Assembly: GCF_001027285.1 (NCBI RefSeq)
Contig: NZ_CP011509.1
Coordinates: 546,501 to 610,500, forward strand
Length of the DNA: 64,000 bases
Origin: Archangium gephyra
GTDB lineage: Bacteria > Myxococcota > Myxococcia > Myxococcales > Myxococcaceae
Direction of reading: 5' to 3'
Shown here: positions 36,516-46,700 of the stretch, piece after piece
Layout of the letters: every line of letters starts with the position of its first letter
How positions within the stretch are numbered: position 1 is the stretch's first letter
Translations under genes and position numbers: made by a program
The notes under the pieces: generated by a model
Told to the model about the DNA's origin: nothing
Database searches by the model: none
What the model saw: only the letters and a program-made list of their open reading frames with translations

Positions 36516-36649
36516 ATGACGGCATTCGCCGCATTCCGCCAGACGCACTCCCGCCGAGGGACGCCCGGAGAGCATCCGGGGGAGCACCCGTTCCTGCCCC
36601 GCGTCCGCGCCCCTAGCTTGAGGGGGTATCGACGAAAGGCGGTGACACC

Positions 36650-37297
36650 GTGACGCAGCCCCCGTTTCCGAGGCGCGGCCTCCTCGCTCCCCTGGCGGCG
36701 GTGCTGGTGTGGAGTCTCGGCCCTCTCGCCGGGGCCCAGGTCACCGTCTCCGTCCGGGAGCCCCTCCTGCTCCAGGTAGGCGAGCGCCGCTTCCAACTCC
36801 AGGTGGGCTCCGAGTCCATCTCCGGCGGCGGGCTCGAGCTGCGCCGCGTCCAGGGAGGCCTGCGCGGCACGCTGAAGGGCCAGCCCGTGGCGTTGAAGTG
36901 GAACGAGGACGGTGCCATCACCGGCCGGGCGGCTGGTGCGTCCGTGCAGCTCGACGCCATCTCCCGCGCGCCTCAGCCCGGGCTCATCCTGCGCGGCTGG
37001 TTTGGCGCGGATCCGGCCGAGCTGACGCTGACACCCACGGGCATCTCCGGCAGCGTGGGCGGGTGTGACTACTCGCTGCCCATGGCCGGCAATCGCTACA
37101 CGGGCTGGCGCACGTGCGACGCCACCCGCGGCCCGCCCGCGCCCGTGACGCTGCGGATTCCCGACAACCTCGTCCCGCTCGGCCTCACCGAGGAAGGCGC
37201 CCTCCTGGCCCTCCTGCTCTCGGACGAGGCCCTCCCTCCGGCTCCCTCCACGGGGGAGACACCGGGCGTGGGCGGCTCGGGCACCCCATCTCCATGA
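36650..37297 (+). CDS. secreted hypothetical protein
   Basis: 215 residues from GTG 36650. Signal peptide GLLAPLAAVLVWSLGPLAGA with an AGA cleavage site. The mature part is beta-rich (VTVSVREPLLLQVGERRFQL), with one pair of cysteines (VGGCDYSL, WRTCDATR), and ends in a Pro/Gly/Ser tail containing GVGGSGTPSP. No family recognised. The next gene, 26 bases on, also encodes an exported protein with a GVGGSGT segment, so the two probably form an operon. Confidence 0.7.
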   Translation: MTQPPFPRRGLLAPLAAVLVWSLGPLAGAQVTVSVREPLLLQVGERRFQLQVGSESISGGGLELRRVQGGLRGTLKGQPVALKWNEDGAITGRAAGASVQLDAISRAPQPGLILRGWFGADPAELTLTPTGISGSVGGCDYSLPMAGNRYTGWRTCDATRGPPAPVTLRIPDNLVPLGLTEEGALLALLLSDEALPPAPSTGETPGVGGSGTPSP

Positions 37298-37323
37298 GGA
37301 GAACCCAGACACAGGAGGCTCCC

Positions 37324-37767
37324 ATGGCACGCAAGGCGTTGGCATGGCTCGCCGTGCTCGGGCTGGTGGCCCCGGCGGGCGCGCAGGAGGTGTTGGGCGG
37401 AGACGACCTTCCCGACAACATGGACGAGTTCCGCCGGACGCCCCTCACGGATGACGTTCCCATCACCGACGAGGAAGCGGGCGTGGGCGGCTCGGGGACG
37501 GCCGGCACCGGCGACGGGGCCCGTCAGGGCGAGCTCCATGGCGAAGTGGTCAGCGTGCGGGGAGCGCAGCTCTGGCTGCGGGAGGGCGGGGCCGTCTTTC
37601 CGATCGAGCTGACGCAGGAGACGCGCTTCACCCCGGACCGGAGCCAGGCGCTCCAGCCGGGACAGGAAGTGCGGGCGCGCTTCACGCTCGAGGGGGACGG
37701 TTATGTGGTGAACGCCCTGGAGCCCACCGGGCAGGTGCCGGTGGAGAAGCAGCCCGGGGAACGGTGA
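37324..37767 (+). CDS. small exported hypothetical protein
   Basis: 147 residues from ATG 37324 with a short signal peptide (ALAWLAVLGLVAPAGA). Contains GVGGSGTAGTGDG, also seen in the preceding protein, then an OB-like beta region (GEVVSVRGAQLWLREGG, FTLEGDGYVVNAL). Probably periplasmic; function unknown. Confidence 0.7.
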   Translation: MARKALAWLAVLGLVAPAGAQEVLGGDDLPDNMDEFRRTPLTDDVPITDEEAGVGGSGTAGTGDGARQGELHGEVVSVRGAQLWLREGGAVFPIELTQETRFTPDRSQALQPGQEVRARFTLEGDGYVVNALEPTGQVPVEKQPGER

Positions 37768-37840
37768 GCGAGAAGAACGGATTGCGTGCACGCGGAGCCG
37801 GTCTGGGGTAATCCCGCGCCTCGTGCCGAGTGGGAGAGCG

Positions 37841-38947
37841 ATGGAAGACCGTCCGTACGTCCTCATGTCCAGGGACGAGCCGTCACAGACTCCCGCGTCG
37901 ACCAGGATACCGATGCAGACCGAGCCCGCCGCGATCGCCTTCTGCCGGGAGGTGCTGCCGGCGGTGTCGCGTACCTTCGCGCTGAACATTCCCGTGCTGC
38001 CGCGTCCGTTGGACACGGCGGTGATGGTGGCCTACCTGCTGTGCCGGATCGCCGACACGCTGGAGGACGAGGCCCACGGCCCGGCGAGCGAGGTGTTGCT
38101 GGCGGAACTGGCACGGCTGAGCACGCTGCCGGCGGGGTGGGAGGCGGACGCGCGGCGCTTCTCGGAGGAGGGGGCGCGGGTGCTGCGGACGCAGGCACCG
38201 GAGGCCGAGGTGCGGCTGGTGGCGGGGACGGCGCGGGTGCTGGAGGCGTTGGCGCTGCACGCCGTCCCGGTGCGCGAGCACGTGGCGTCCTGCGTGGCGA
38301 CCATGACGAAGGGCATGGGGAAGATGGGGGACAAGGGCCGCGCCTCGGGAGGAGGCCTGGGGCTGGCGAGCCTCGAGGAGACGCTGGAGTACTGCTATTA
38401 CGTGGCGGGGACGGTGGGGGAGATGCTGACGCGGCTCTTCCAGTGGTACTCGCCGGCCATCGCCGAGCGCGCGGCGGCACTGGAGCCGAGGGCGGTGGCG
38501 TTCGGCAACGCGCTGCAACTCACCAACATCCTCAAGGACGTGCGCGAGGACCTGGAGCGGGGCAGCTGCTGGCTGCCGAAGACGCTGCTGGCCGAGCATG
38601 GACTGACGCCCGAGGCGCTGCTGGAGCCCGGCAACCGGGGCGAGGCGATGAAGGCCCACGGGCAGATGGTGGCGGTGGCGCACCGGGAGCTGCGCAAGGC
38701 CTTCGAGTATGTGATGGCATTGCCGGGCCAGGAGCGGGGCATCCGGCTGTTCTGCCTGTGGCCGCTGTTCCTCGCGGTGATGACGCTGCGCAAGCTGTAT
38801 GGGAATGCGGCGGTGCTGGAGCGGCGGGCCGTGAAGGTGTCGCGGCGCACGGTGAAGTGGGTGGTGGCCTCGACGAGGCTGCTGGTGGGCCAGGACGCGG
38901 CGTTGAAGCTGATGTTCTCCACGCTGACGGCCCCGCTGCCCCGGTAG
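37841..38947 (+). CDS. squalene synthase (farnesyl-diphosphate farnesyltransferase)
   Basis: 368 residues from ATG 37841 (other ATGs at 37865 and 37913 are possible). Squalene/phytoene synthase family: first Asp-rich motif in LLCRIADTLEDE, substrate-binding YCYYVAGTVGEMLTRLF, and second Asp-rich motif LTNILKDVREDLERGSCWLP. It joins two farnesyl diphosphates head-to-head. In myxobacteria squalene feeds sterol or hopanoid synthesis, and the early SRTFALNIPVLPRPLDTAV favours squalene over phytoene synthase. No other isoprenoid gene is nearby. Confidence 0.9.
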   Translation: MEDRPYVLMSRDEPSQTPASTRIPMQTEPAAIAFCREVLPAVSRTFALNIPVLPRPLDTAVMVAYLLCRIADTLEDEAHGPASEVLLAELARLSTLPAGWEADARRFSEEGARVLRTQAPEAEVRLVAGTARVLEALALHAVPVREHVASCVATMTKGMGKMGDKGRASGGGLGLASLEETLEYCYYVAGTVGEMLTRLFQWYSPAIAERAAALEPRAVAFGNALQLTNILKDVREDLERGSCWLPKTLLAEHGLTPEALLEPGNRGEAMKAHGQMVAVAHRELRKAFEYVMALPGQERGIRLFCLWPLFLAVMTLRKLYGNAAVLERRAVKVSRRTVKWVVASTRLLVGQDAALKLMFSTLTAPLPR

Positions 38948-38952
38948 CCCTC

Positions 38953-39933
38953 TCAGTTCCACGGCAGGGCGGAGCGTTTCGCCCAGTAGGTCTCCGGTGG
39001 CTCGGCGAGGCGGCGCAGTGTCTCCCGCGCCTCGTCCCCGAGCTTCACCTCCAGCGCGCGCAGGTTGCTCTGGAGCTGCTCCACGGTGGTGGCCCCACTC
39101 AGCACCACGGACACCCACGGCTGCGCGAGCACCGCGGCGATGGCCACCGCGTCCACCGTGGCACCCAGCGCTCCAGCCACCTCGCGCAGGGGACGCAGCG
39201 CTGGATCCTCGTTGCGCGCCGTGAGCCGTCCGTTGGCGACGGCCTCCTTGATGATGACGCCCCACCCGGCCGCATGGGCCTCGGCGAGTACCGGGCCCGC
39301 GGAGGACTCCAGCAGGTTCCACGTGGCCTGCACGCAGGAGAACAGCGGGGAGCCGCCCACCTGGAGCTCCAGGGCCCGCCGCAGCACCTCGGCCTGCCGG
39401 GGCCCACTGAGCGTCAGCCCCACGCGCACCCCCGAGTCCCTCAGCCGCCCGAGCTCCTCCCGGACGCCCGTGTCCTCCAGCACGCCGCTCTCGAAGGTGG
39501 CCGAGTGGATTTGATACAGCCGCAGCCAGGGCCCGAGCAGTGTCTGGCTTTCGCCCCACTGCCGGCGCAGGGTGGGCAGCGAGTGGTCCTTCACCTCGTG
39601 GCGCTCGGCGTCCACGCGCCAGGCGGCGGTATAGGTGTAGCCCCACTTGGAGCCGGCCACGACGTCCTCCGGGCGCATGCCTCGAGCCTTCAACCAGGAG
39701 GCGAGGAAGGCCTCGGCCCGGCCATAGGAGCGGGCGGCATCGAAGTAGCGGAGGCCCGCGAGATACGCCGCATCCAGCACCTCATGGGCCTGGCGCTCCA
39801 GGGCCTCGACGGAGCGATCTCCGCGGAGATCCTCCCCATGGCCGAGGGTGATGTACCCGGGGCGGCCGAGCGCGGCGAGTCCGAGGCCCAGGGGAGACAC
39901 GGTGGGCCCGGAGGCCCCGAGGGTGCGTGGCAT
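38953..39933 (-). CDS. aldo/keto reductase
   Basis: 326 residues from ATG 39933 (PRTLGASGPTVSPLGLGLA). TIM-barrel AKR signatures: the GLRYFDAARSYGRAEAFLAS segment (catalytic Asp/Tyr), the Lys strand VVAGSKWGYTY, LYQIHSATFES, and the C-terminal PWVSVVLSGATTVEQLQSNL nucleotide-binding segment. Reduces aldehydes or ketones with NADPH; substrate unknown. The last residues sit five bases from the end of the convergent squalene synthase gene. Confidence 0.9.
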   Translation of the reverse strand: MPRTLGASGPTVSPLGLGLAALGRPGYITLGHGEDLRGDRSVEALERQAHEVLDAAYLAGLRYFDAARSYGRAEAFLASWLKARGMRPEDVVAGSKWGYTYTAAWRVDAERHEVKDHSLPTLRRQWGESQTLLGPWLRLYQIHSATFESGVLEDTGVREELGRLRDSGVRVGLTLSGPRQAEVLRRALELQVGGSPLFSCVQATWNLLESSAGPVLAEAHAAGWGVIIKEAVANGRLTARNEDPALRPLREVAGALGATVDAVAIAAVLAQPWVSVVLSGATTVEQLQSNLRALEVKLGDEARETLRRLAEPPETYWAKRSALPWN

Positions 39934-40067
39934 GGCCTCCTGCCTACCTGAAGCGGGTGGCCGGGGGGAGGCTCGTGCGGTGGCACTGCGGGAGAGTGGA
40001 CGGCCGGATTGTGGAGAACTTGGGGATGGAGCGGGCGCCTTCCTGTAACCGAAAGGGGCCGAGCCAC

Positions 40068-40076
40068 TTATCCACA
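40068..40076 (+). promoter_or_regulatory. perfect DnaA-box match upstream of msrB
   Basis: TTATCCACA four bases before the msrB start codon. A lone consensus DnaA box in this position could let DnaA influence msrB, or be chance. Confidence 0.4.
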
Positions 40077-40080
40077 AGAT

Positions 40081-40587
40081 ATGAGCCAGGAGAGACGAAG
40101 CCGACGCGGGGTGCTGGTGTTGCTGCCGCTGCTGTTGCTCGGGGGGCTGGCGGCCGGGGAGCCGGAGCCCGGGCATTCTCACGAGGAGGGCACCAAGGTG
40201 TACGCCGTCCAGAAGACCGATGCGGAGTGGAAACAACAGCTCACGCCCGAGCAATACAAGGTGTTGCGCAAGCAGGGCACGGAGCGCGCCTTCACGGGGA
40301 AATACTGGGACCTGAAGGCCGCGGGCACCTACCACTGCGCGGCGTGTGGCCAGCCGCTGTTCAGCTCGGAGACGAAGTTCGACTCGGGCACGGGCTGGCC
40401 GAGCTTCTGGCAACCCCTGCCCGGTGCCGTGGACACCCACGAGGACAGCAGTTGGCTCATGGTGCGCACCGAGGTGGTGTGCAGCCGTTGCGGCTCGCAC
40501 CTCGGGCACGTGTTCGACGATGGCCCGGAGCCCACGGGCCTGCGCTACTGCATGAACTCGGTGTCGCTCGACTTCCGGCCGAAGTGA
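40081..40587 (+). CDS. msrB: peptide-methionine (R)-S-oxide reductase MsrB, exported form
   Basis: 168 residues from ATG 40081. An N-terminal signal segment ([17 protein letters not shown]) targets it outside the cytoplasm. Zinc sites CAACGQPLF and [12 protein letters not shown], and the catalytic Cys in [13 protein letters not shown], are the MsrB signature. Uses thioredoxin-type electrons to repair methionine-R-sulfoxide in proteins, here in the envelope. It ends three bases from the convergent methyltransferase stop. Confidence 0.93.
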   Translation: MSQERRSRRGVLVLLPLLLLGGLAAGEPEPGHSHEEGTKVYAVQKTDAEWKQQLTPEQYKVLRKQGTERAFTGKYWDLKAAGTYHCAACGQPLFSSETKFDSGTGWPSFWQPLPGAVDTHEDSSWLMVRTEVVCSRCGSHLGHVFDDGPEPTGLRYCMNSVSLDFRPK

Positions 40588-40590
40588 GCC

Positions 40591-41190
40591 TCACCCGCCG
40601 CGCTTGCGGAACACGACGGTGAAGTTGTTGCTGGGCATGTCGATGACCCGATCGAGCTCCAGCCCGTGGGCCCGAGCCTCCGCGGTGACGGCGCCCAGCT
40701 CGCGCACGCCCCAGGCCGGGTTCCGCTCGCGCAGCGAGGCATCGAAGGCGAGATTGCTCGGCGCGGTGGGGCGGCCCTCGATGAAGTACGCCCCGTAGAG
40801 GATGAGGGGCCCTCCGGGTGGCAGCACCCGGGCGGCACCTCGCATCAATCCCTGACACGACTCCCACGGGGAGATGTGGATCATGTTGATGCACACGAGG
40901 GCGTCCGCGGACTCCACGGGCCAGGGGGAGGCACGGGCATCCAGCGCGAGCGGCTCGCGCACATTGGGCAGACCCTCTTCCCGGCGCCAGGCGTCGATGC
41001 TCGAGCGGGCGAGGGCGTCGGCGTCGGTGGGCTGCCAGGTGAGCCGCGGAAAGGCGCGGGCGAAGAAGACGGCATGCTGGCCGGTGCCACTGGCGAGCTC
41101 GAGCACGGTGCCCTGGGAGGGCAGCAGCTCGCGGAGGACGGCCAGGAGGGGCTCGCGGTTGCGCTCGGCGGAGGGGGCGTGCTGTTTCAT
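40591..41190 (-). CDS. DUF938-type SAM-dependent methyltransferase
   Basis: 199 residues from ATG 41190 ([19 protein letters not shown]). The Rossmann-fold SAM-binding motif is [15 protein letters not shown], followed by [10 protein letters not shown] and [14 protein letters not shown] (the DUF938 signature), and [16 protein letters not shown]. Substrate unknown. The family is typical of small proteobacterial methyltransferases of about 200 residues. Confidence 0.9.
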   Translation of the reverse strand: MKQHAPSAERNREPLLAVLRELLPSQGTVLELASGTGQHAVFFARAFPRLTWQPTDADALARSSIDAWRREEGLPNVREPLALDARASPWPVESADALVCINMIHISPWESCQGLMRGAARVLPPGGPLILYGAYFIEGRPTAPSNLAFDASLRERNPAWGVRELGAVTAEARAHGLELDRVIDMPSNNFTVVFRKRGG

Positions 41191-41244
41191 GGCTCCAGGG
41201 AATGCCGGTCCCATTGCTCCCCCGCCACAAAAATCCGCCCCATT

Positions 41245-41282
41245 TCCCCTCTCCCCCCGGGAGAGGGTCGGGGTGAGGGTAT
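41245..41282 (+). repeat. REP-like intergenic element, copy 3
   Basis: TCCCCTCTCCCCCCGGGAGA followed by GGGTCGGGGTGAGGGTATC; same stem and tail as copy 1. It occupies the gap between the methyltransferase and channel genes. Confidence 0.8.
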
Positions 41283-41358
41283 CCGAGTCCGTGTTCATCC
41301 CTGGAAGCGAGACTCCGCGTGCCTTGACCCCCTCCGTGCCCAGGGAGAGGCTCACCCG

Positions 41359-42825
41359 GTGCTGCCCTTCCTGCAGAGTCATCTGTCGCTGATCGCGGGT
41401 GTCCTCTTCACACTGCTGGTCATCGGGGTCCGGGCGGCGAGCGCGGACGCGCAGTTCCGCAAGGAGCTCGGCAGGGCGCTCGGCTTCCTGATGACGTTCC
41501 TGGTGCTGCGCGTGGTGGAGGGGCAGTTCGGTGAGCTGCTGCACTCCAGGGTCCTCCCGCTGCTGCGCGTGGCGTGGATGCTCGCGTTCGCCTTTGGTGG
41601 CATCCGGGCGGCGATGTCGCTGGGCGTGTTGACGGTGACGCGCCTGGGCATCCGCACCCCGCCTCCGAAGATCCTCCGGGACGTGGTGGAGATCTCCCTC
41701 TACGTCATCGCCGTGGTCCCCATCCTGCGCGCCGAGCTGGCCATCGATCTGACGAGCCTGCTGGCCACCTCCGCCATCGTCTCGGTGGTGCTCGGTCTCG
41801 CGATGCAGGACACGCTGGGCAACCTCTTCGCGGGTCTGTCCTTGCAGCTCGAGCGCCCCTACGACGTGGGCGACTGGGTCACCATCAAGGAGATCACCGG
41901 GCGGGTGGTGCAGGTGGCGTGGCGCGCCACGAGGCTGGAGACCTCCCGCAAGGAGATCATCACCCTGCCCAACAACATCTGCTCCAAGGAGGCGGTGAAG
42001 AACTACTCGCGGGGCGGGCAGCCGGTGGGGGTGGACCTGTCCTTCCATGGCCCGTACGACCGGGCGCCCAACGAGGTGAAGGAGGCGGTGCTGGAGGTGC
42101 TGGAGCAGGTGCCGCTGGTGCTGAGCGCGCCGCCGCCGATGTGCCGCACGGTGGGCTTCGAGGAGCTCGGCATCCGCTACCAGGTGCGCTACTACGTGGA
42201 GGACTTCTCCAACGCCGACGCGGTGATGGCCGAGTTCTACACGCGCATCTGGTACCGCTTCCGGCGCGAGGGCATCGAGGTTCCCGCGCAGCGCAAGCTG
42301 AACATGTCGCTCGGGGCGCCGGGCTCCGAGTTCTCCGAGGAGCTGGTCGCTGACATGCTGCGGCGGGTGGACCTCTTCAAGGTGTTGCGCGAGGAGGAGC
42401 GGGCGAAGCTGCGGCGGGAGATGGTGCCCCGGCGCTTCGCCCGGGGCGAGCACGTCATTGAACAAGGCGAGAAGGGCAACACCTTCTACCTGGTGGGCCG
42501 GGGCGAGCTGAGCGTGCGCACGGGCGGGGTGGAGGTGTCGCGGCTGTCGCGGGGCAACTACTTCGGGGAGATGTCGCTGCTGACGGGCGAGCCGCGCACG
42601 GCGACGGTGGTGGCGCTCACGGACGTGGTGCTGCTGGAGCTGGGCCGGCCGGTGTTCGCGCGCCTCTTCGAGGAGCACCCGGAGCTGGCGCCCAAGCTGT
42701 CGGGGATGCTGTCGCACCGGCGCATGCAGCTGGAGGCGGCGATGACGGCCTCGGGCGAGACGCTGCCCATCACCGAGGAGGTGGACATCCTCGGCAGGCT
42801 CAAGAGCATCTTCCGGCTCGACTGA
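41359..42825 (+). CDS. MscS-type mechanosensitive channel with cyclic-nucleotide-binding domain
   Basis: 488 residues from GTG 41359 with GGAGAGG upstream. TM helices (LSLIAGVLFTLLVIGV, LGFLMTFLVLRVVE, ILRDVVEISLYVIAVVPIL) lead to the pore helix LLATSAIVSVVLGLAMQDTL and the MscS beta domain (LERPYDVGDWVTIKEITG, ITLPNNICSKEAVKNYS). The C-terminal ~130 residues are a cNMP-binding fold (FARGEHVIEQGEKGNTFYLV, GNYFGEMSLLTGEPRTATVV, with the Gly-Glu and Arg-Thr-Ala phosphate-binding cassette). Opens under membrane tension; gating may be tuned by cAMP or cGMP. MscS-cNMP fusions are known in several bacterial groups. Confidence 0.9.
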   Translation: MLPFLQSHLSLIAGVLFTLLVIGVRAASADAQFRKELGRALGFLMTFLVLRVVEGQFGELLHSRVLPLLRVAWMLAFAFGGIRAAMSLGVLTVTRLGIRTPPPKILRDVVEISLYVIAVVPILRAELAIDLTSLLATSAIVSVVLGLAMQDTLGNLFAGLSLQLERPYDVGDWVTIKEITGRVVQVAWRATRLETSRKEIITLPNNICSKEAVKNYSRGGQPVGVDLSFHGPYDRAPNEVKEAVLEVLEQVPLVLSAPPPMCRTVGFEELGIRYQVRYYVEDFSNADAVMAEFYTRIWYRFRREGIEVPAQRKLNMSLGAPGSEFSEELVADMLRRVDLFKVLREEERAKLRREMVPRRFARGEHVIEQGEKGNTFYLVGRGELSVRTGGVEVSRLSRGNYFGEMSLLTGEPRTATVVALTDVVLLELGRPVFARLFEEHPELAPKLSGMLSHRRMQLEAAMTASGETLPITEEVDILGRLKSIFRLD

Positions 42826-42841
42826 GCCCTGGAAACGAGAA

Positions 42842-42881
42842 GGGTGGAGACATGGAGCCCCCCAGCCCCATGTCCCCACCC
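42842..42881. terminator. bidirectional hairpin between convergent genes
   Basis: Arms GGGTGGAGACATGG (42842-42855) and CCATGTCCCCACCC (42868-42881) pair at 13 of 14 positions around a 12-base loop. They lie between the channel gene and the DUF2807 gene, both of which end here. Confidence 0.65.
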
Positions 42882-42918
42882 CGGTACCTCGTGTACGCAG
42901 TCCGTCCTACTTCAAGAG

Positions 42919-43617
42919 CTACTCGTACTGCACCTGGGAACCGCCCGAGCTGTTCACCTGTACGCTCGCGGGCTTCTTCCCGGCCTTCACCGTCGAGCCA
43001 CCCGACAGGTTGCCCTGGATGCTGCGCTCGGGGGAGGCCTCGACGCGGGTGCCGCCGCTGGCCGTCACCTGGAGCGACTCGAGCCGCAGCTTGTCCGCCT
43101 CGATGACCGAGCCACCGCTGCCGATGACCGTGAGCTCCCCCGTGCTGCCCTCGAGGCGCAGCTCCGAGCCGCCGCTGGCCGCCACCTGGAGGTTCTTCGC
43201 GTCCACCTTGATGACGTCCACCTCGGAGCCACCGCTGGCGGCCACATCGAAGCTGTCCACGCGCGTGGCCTCGGCGTCCACGTCGGCGCCGCCGCTGGCC
43301 GCCACGCTCTCCACGCGCGGGCTGGTGACGTACAGGCGCACGTTCTTGAGGCCCTTGCCGAAGTAGGACGAGCCCTTCTCCACCTGCGTCGTCAGCACGC
43401 CGTCCTTCACCTCGAGCTTCACCCGGGCCACGTCCTCCTTGCTGCCCTCCAGGCGCACCGACTTGGGACCCGGCTTCACCTCGGCGCGGATGCCGTAGCC
43501 CACGGCCACGCCACGGAAATCGGGGACCTCGATCTGCCCGGCCTTGGCGGCGTCCTGCGCGAAGACGGGCGTGGAGGCCAGGAGGGCAACGGGGAGGAGC
43601 AGGGAGCGCAGCTGCAT
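42919..43617 (-). CDS. DUF2807 (GIN domain) exported protein
   Basis: 232 residues from ATG 43617 with GAGG upstream. Signal peptide RSLLLPVALLASTPVFAQ, cleaved after FAQ. The mature protein is a beta-solenoid of the head-GIN type: repeated blocks such as VESVAASGGADVDAEA, FDVAASGGSEVDVIK and LQVAASGGSELRLE, each with an A-S-G-G turn. The family is widespread in Bacteroidetes and myxobacteria as periplasmic or surface beta-helices; no enzymatic function is known. It ends beside a bidirectional terminator. Confidence 0.85.
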   Translation of the reverse strand: MQLRSLLLPVALLASTPVFAQDAAKAGQIEVPDFRGVAVGYGIRAEVKPGPKSVRLEGSKEDVARVKLEVKDGVLTTQVEKGSSYFGKGLKNVRLYVTSPRVESVAASGGADVDAEATRVDSFDVAASGGSEVDVIKVDAKNLQVAASGGSELRLEGSTGELTVIGSGGSVIEADKLRLESLQVTASGGTRVEASPERSIQGNLSGGSTVKAGKKPASVQVNSSGGSQVQYE

Positions 43618-43708
43618 GGTGGACCTCGGGAAGGGAGAGGCGCGGAGCCTCGTGTCCTTCAGGGTACGCACCGCCGCGCGAGCGATTGCACACGGCCCGC
43701 CCGGCCGC

Positions 43709-46700
43709 TCACTCCCGGCCGAGCTTCTCGAGGGGCGCGCGGATGGAGGTGACCTCGCCCGCCTTGATTTCCACCTGGAGCTTCAGGGGTTTGAAGCGGG
43801 GAGCCACCAGCCGCAGGGTGTGCTTGCCCGGCGCGAAGGGCACCCGGAAGAGCGGCGTCTCGCCCAGCACCCGGTTGCCCAGGTACACCTTGGCGTAGGG
43901 CTCGGTGGCGAGCGTCAGGAAGCCCTTGTCCGCCGAGGGCTCGGCCGCGCCCGTGCGCTCGCGCTCCAGGGCCTGCCACGCCCGGTCCGCCTCGTCCGCC
44001 GTCGTCACCTGCTCGGGCGATGTCTCCACGTTGGACGCGGTGCGTGGGGCCGTCCGGCGCGAGGGCGCCACCTTGCCGCGCTTCGCCGGCTGCGTCGTCT
44101 CCAGGGCCTCGGTGTCCGGAGCCTCGGCTTCCGGAGCCTCGGCCTCTGGAGCCTTGGCCTGGGGCGAGGCCTCCGCCGGTTCCCCGGTCGCGGGCAGGGC
44201 CTCGTTCTTCACCTCGGGCGGGGCCGGAGGGGTGCCGGCGGCCGCGTCCGTGGTGGGTGCGGCTGCCAGGGCGTCGGTGGGAGGCGCCGCGTCCGGCGGA
44301 GCGCCGGCTTCCGGTGTGGCCGCGGCGGGCTCGAGGGCGGCGGCCCCTGGCGTCTCCGGCGTGGCGCTCGCGGCAGCGGCCTCGGGAGCCGGGGCGGAGT
44401 CACCCGGGGGGGTGGGGGCGGCCTGGACCGCCAGCGGGGCCTCCGGGGCGGGGAGCTCGATGGCCGCCTCGGGTGGGGGTGGGAAGAGCTGGGAGGACAC
44501 CAGTCCCCCATCCAGCCTCAGCACGACGAGGGCGGCGAGTCCTCCCACGAGGAGGAGCAGCAGGAGCACGGCCCACAGCACGCCCCGGCGCGAGGGCGCC
44601 TCCGAGGCCCCGCTGGAGACGGTGGCCTCCTCCGAGGCGTCTTCCTCGCGCTTCACCGGGGTGTGCCGGCGGGAGATGGGCTGGGGGTGGGCGGGCGTGA
44701 GGTCTTCCTCGTCCGGCTCGTCGCTCCGGGGCCCCGGGAAGGAGCGGGAGGCCTCGGCCGGTGGCGACAGGAAGGGCACGGTGCGCAGCTCCGGCTCCTC
44801 GTCGTCCTCGGGCTCCACCGGCCGGGAAGCGGGGGACGGCGGCCGGAGAAAGGGGGCGGTGAGGAGCTCGGGCCCCTCGTCGTCCTCGGGCACCCCCGCG
44901 GGCGGCCGGGTGGGCGCGGCCGGTGCCTGCAGGAGGGGCATGGTGAGGAGCTCCGGCTCCTCGTCCTCGGGCTCCGGCGTCCGGGCCAGTGGTGCGCGCC
45001 GGCCGGGCACGGTGGGGCTCTCGGAGGGGAGCGGCGGCGCGGGGGGCCCGGGAGGGAACGTGGGCGAGCCGGTGGGCAGGGTGACGGCGTCCAGGTGCTC
45101 CAGCGTGGAGCGGCGTGCCGCGCGGGTGGAGTCGTACCGGGGCTGGGTGGCGTCCGAGTCCGAGGCGGCGGGCTGCTCGCCGGTGGGCGTGGAGCGCTGC
45201 GGCCGGATGACGGCCGTCTTCAGCCCGGGCTCGCGCGTCTCCGGAAGCGCGGGCACGGCGTCGGAGCGGCCCAGGCTGCTGCGAGGGCGCGGCTCGGCCC
45301 GGGTCTGCTCGGGGGAGGCGGCCCGGCCCTGCTCCACGGGCGTGGGGGCGCGCACCGGGCGGGGCGGCTCGGTGAGCACGGGCAGCGAGGGCAGGGTGGA
45401 GGGATCCACCTGCGCGCGGGCCGGGGTGGCGAGCGGGGCCCGGGGCGGCTCGGTGAGCACGGGCAGCGAGGGCAGGGTGGAGGGATCCACCTGGACGCGG
45501 GGCGGGCGGGCGCGGGAGGTGGACGGGGCCGGCGGCTGCACACCCGTCTCCTCGGGAGGAGGCGGCGGCGAGACCGGGAACTGGGAGGAGGAGGCGGTGC
45601 GCCTGTCACCCGGGAGCGAGCCGGGGGGCTTCGCGACCACGGGGTAGGGGACGAGCTCCGTCTGATCCGGCCGCGCGGGGCCGGGCGGCGGGAGCTGGGG
45701 CGCGGAGATGGTGGGGAGGCGCGGCGCGTGGGGGGTGGGGGTACGAGGGCCCACCGGAGCGGCCACTCCGGGCGAGGACGGCGTCGCGGGCGCGGCAGTC
45801 GGTGGGGTGGACGCCTCCTTGTCCGGGAAGAGCTGGGCGAGCTTCACCACGCCGGTGCTGTCCACGCCGGCCCGGCCGCTGGCCAGCAGCTGACGCGTCT
45901 GCTCGCGGCGCTCGGCGAAGAGCCGCCGCAGCAATTCGCTGCTCTGCTCGGGCAGCCAGATGAGGGGGCCCACCGCGCGCTCCAGGGCGCGGGCGAACTC
46001 GAGCGTGGTGGCGTACCGGTCCGCCCGCTTGCGCGCGAGCGCCTTGAGCACGATGGCGTCCAGCTCGGGGGGAATGGCCTTGTTGGCGCGCGAGGGCTCG
46101 GGGATGGGCCCCTTGAGCACCGCGTTGATCACCGCCATGGGCGCCTTGCCCGGGAAGAGCCGCATGCCCGTGAGGCACTCGTGCAGCACCACGCCCAGGC
46201 TGAACAAGTCACTGCGCGCATCCAGCGGCTCGCCGAGAATCTGCTCCGGCGACATGTAGCCACTGGTGCCCTTCACCATGCCGGCGGCGGTGCGGCTGAC
46301 GGAGGACAGGCTCTTGGCGATGCCGAAGTCCAGCAGCTTGGTGACGCCCTCGTACGTCACCATGATGTTCTTCTCGGCCACGTCGCGGTGGATGACGGGC
46401 GAGGGCTGGCCGAGCGCATCCGTGAAGGTGTGCGCGTAGTGCAGCGCCAGCGCGGTGTCCCTCACGGCGGCCAGGCCGAGCCCCATGGGCATGGGCTCGT
46501 TGGCGGCGCGGCAGGCGCGGGCCACCTCCAGCAGCGTGGCGCCCGGGACGAACTCCATGGCGAGGAACAGCTCGCCGTCGTCCACGTCCAAGTCGAACAC
46601 CTGGGCGATGTGGGGGTGGTTGAAGGCGGCGGTGACCTTGGCCTCGTCCAGGAACATCTGGACGAACTCCTCCTGGCCCTGGATGTCCGGGAGGATCTTC

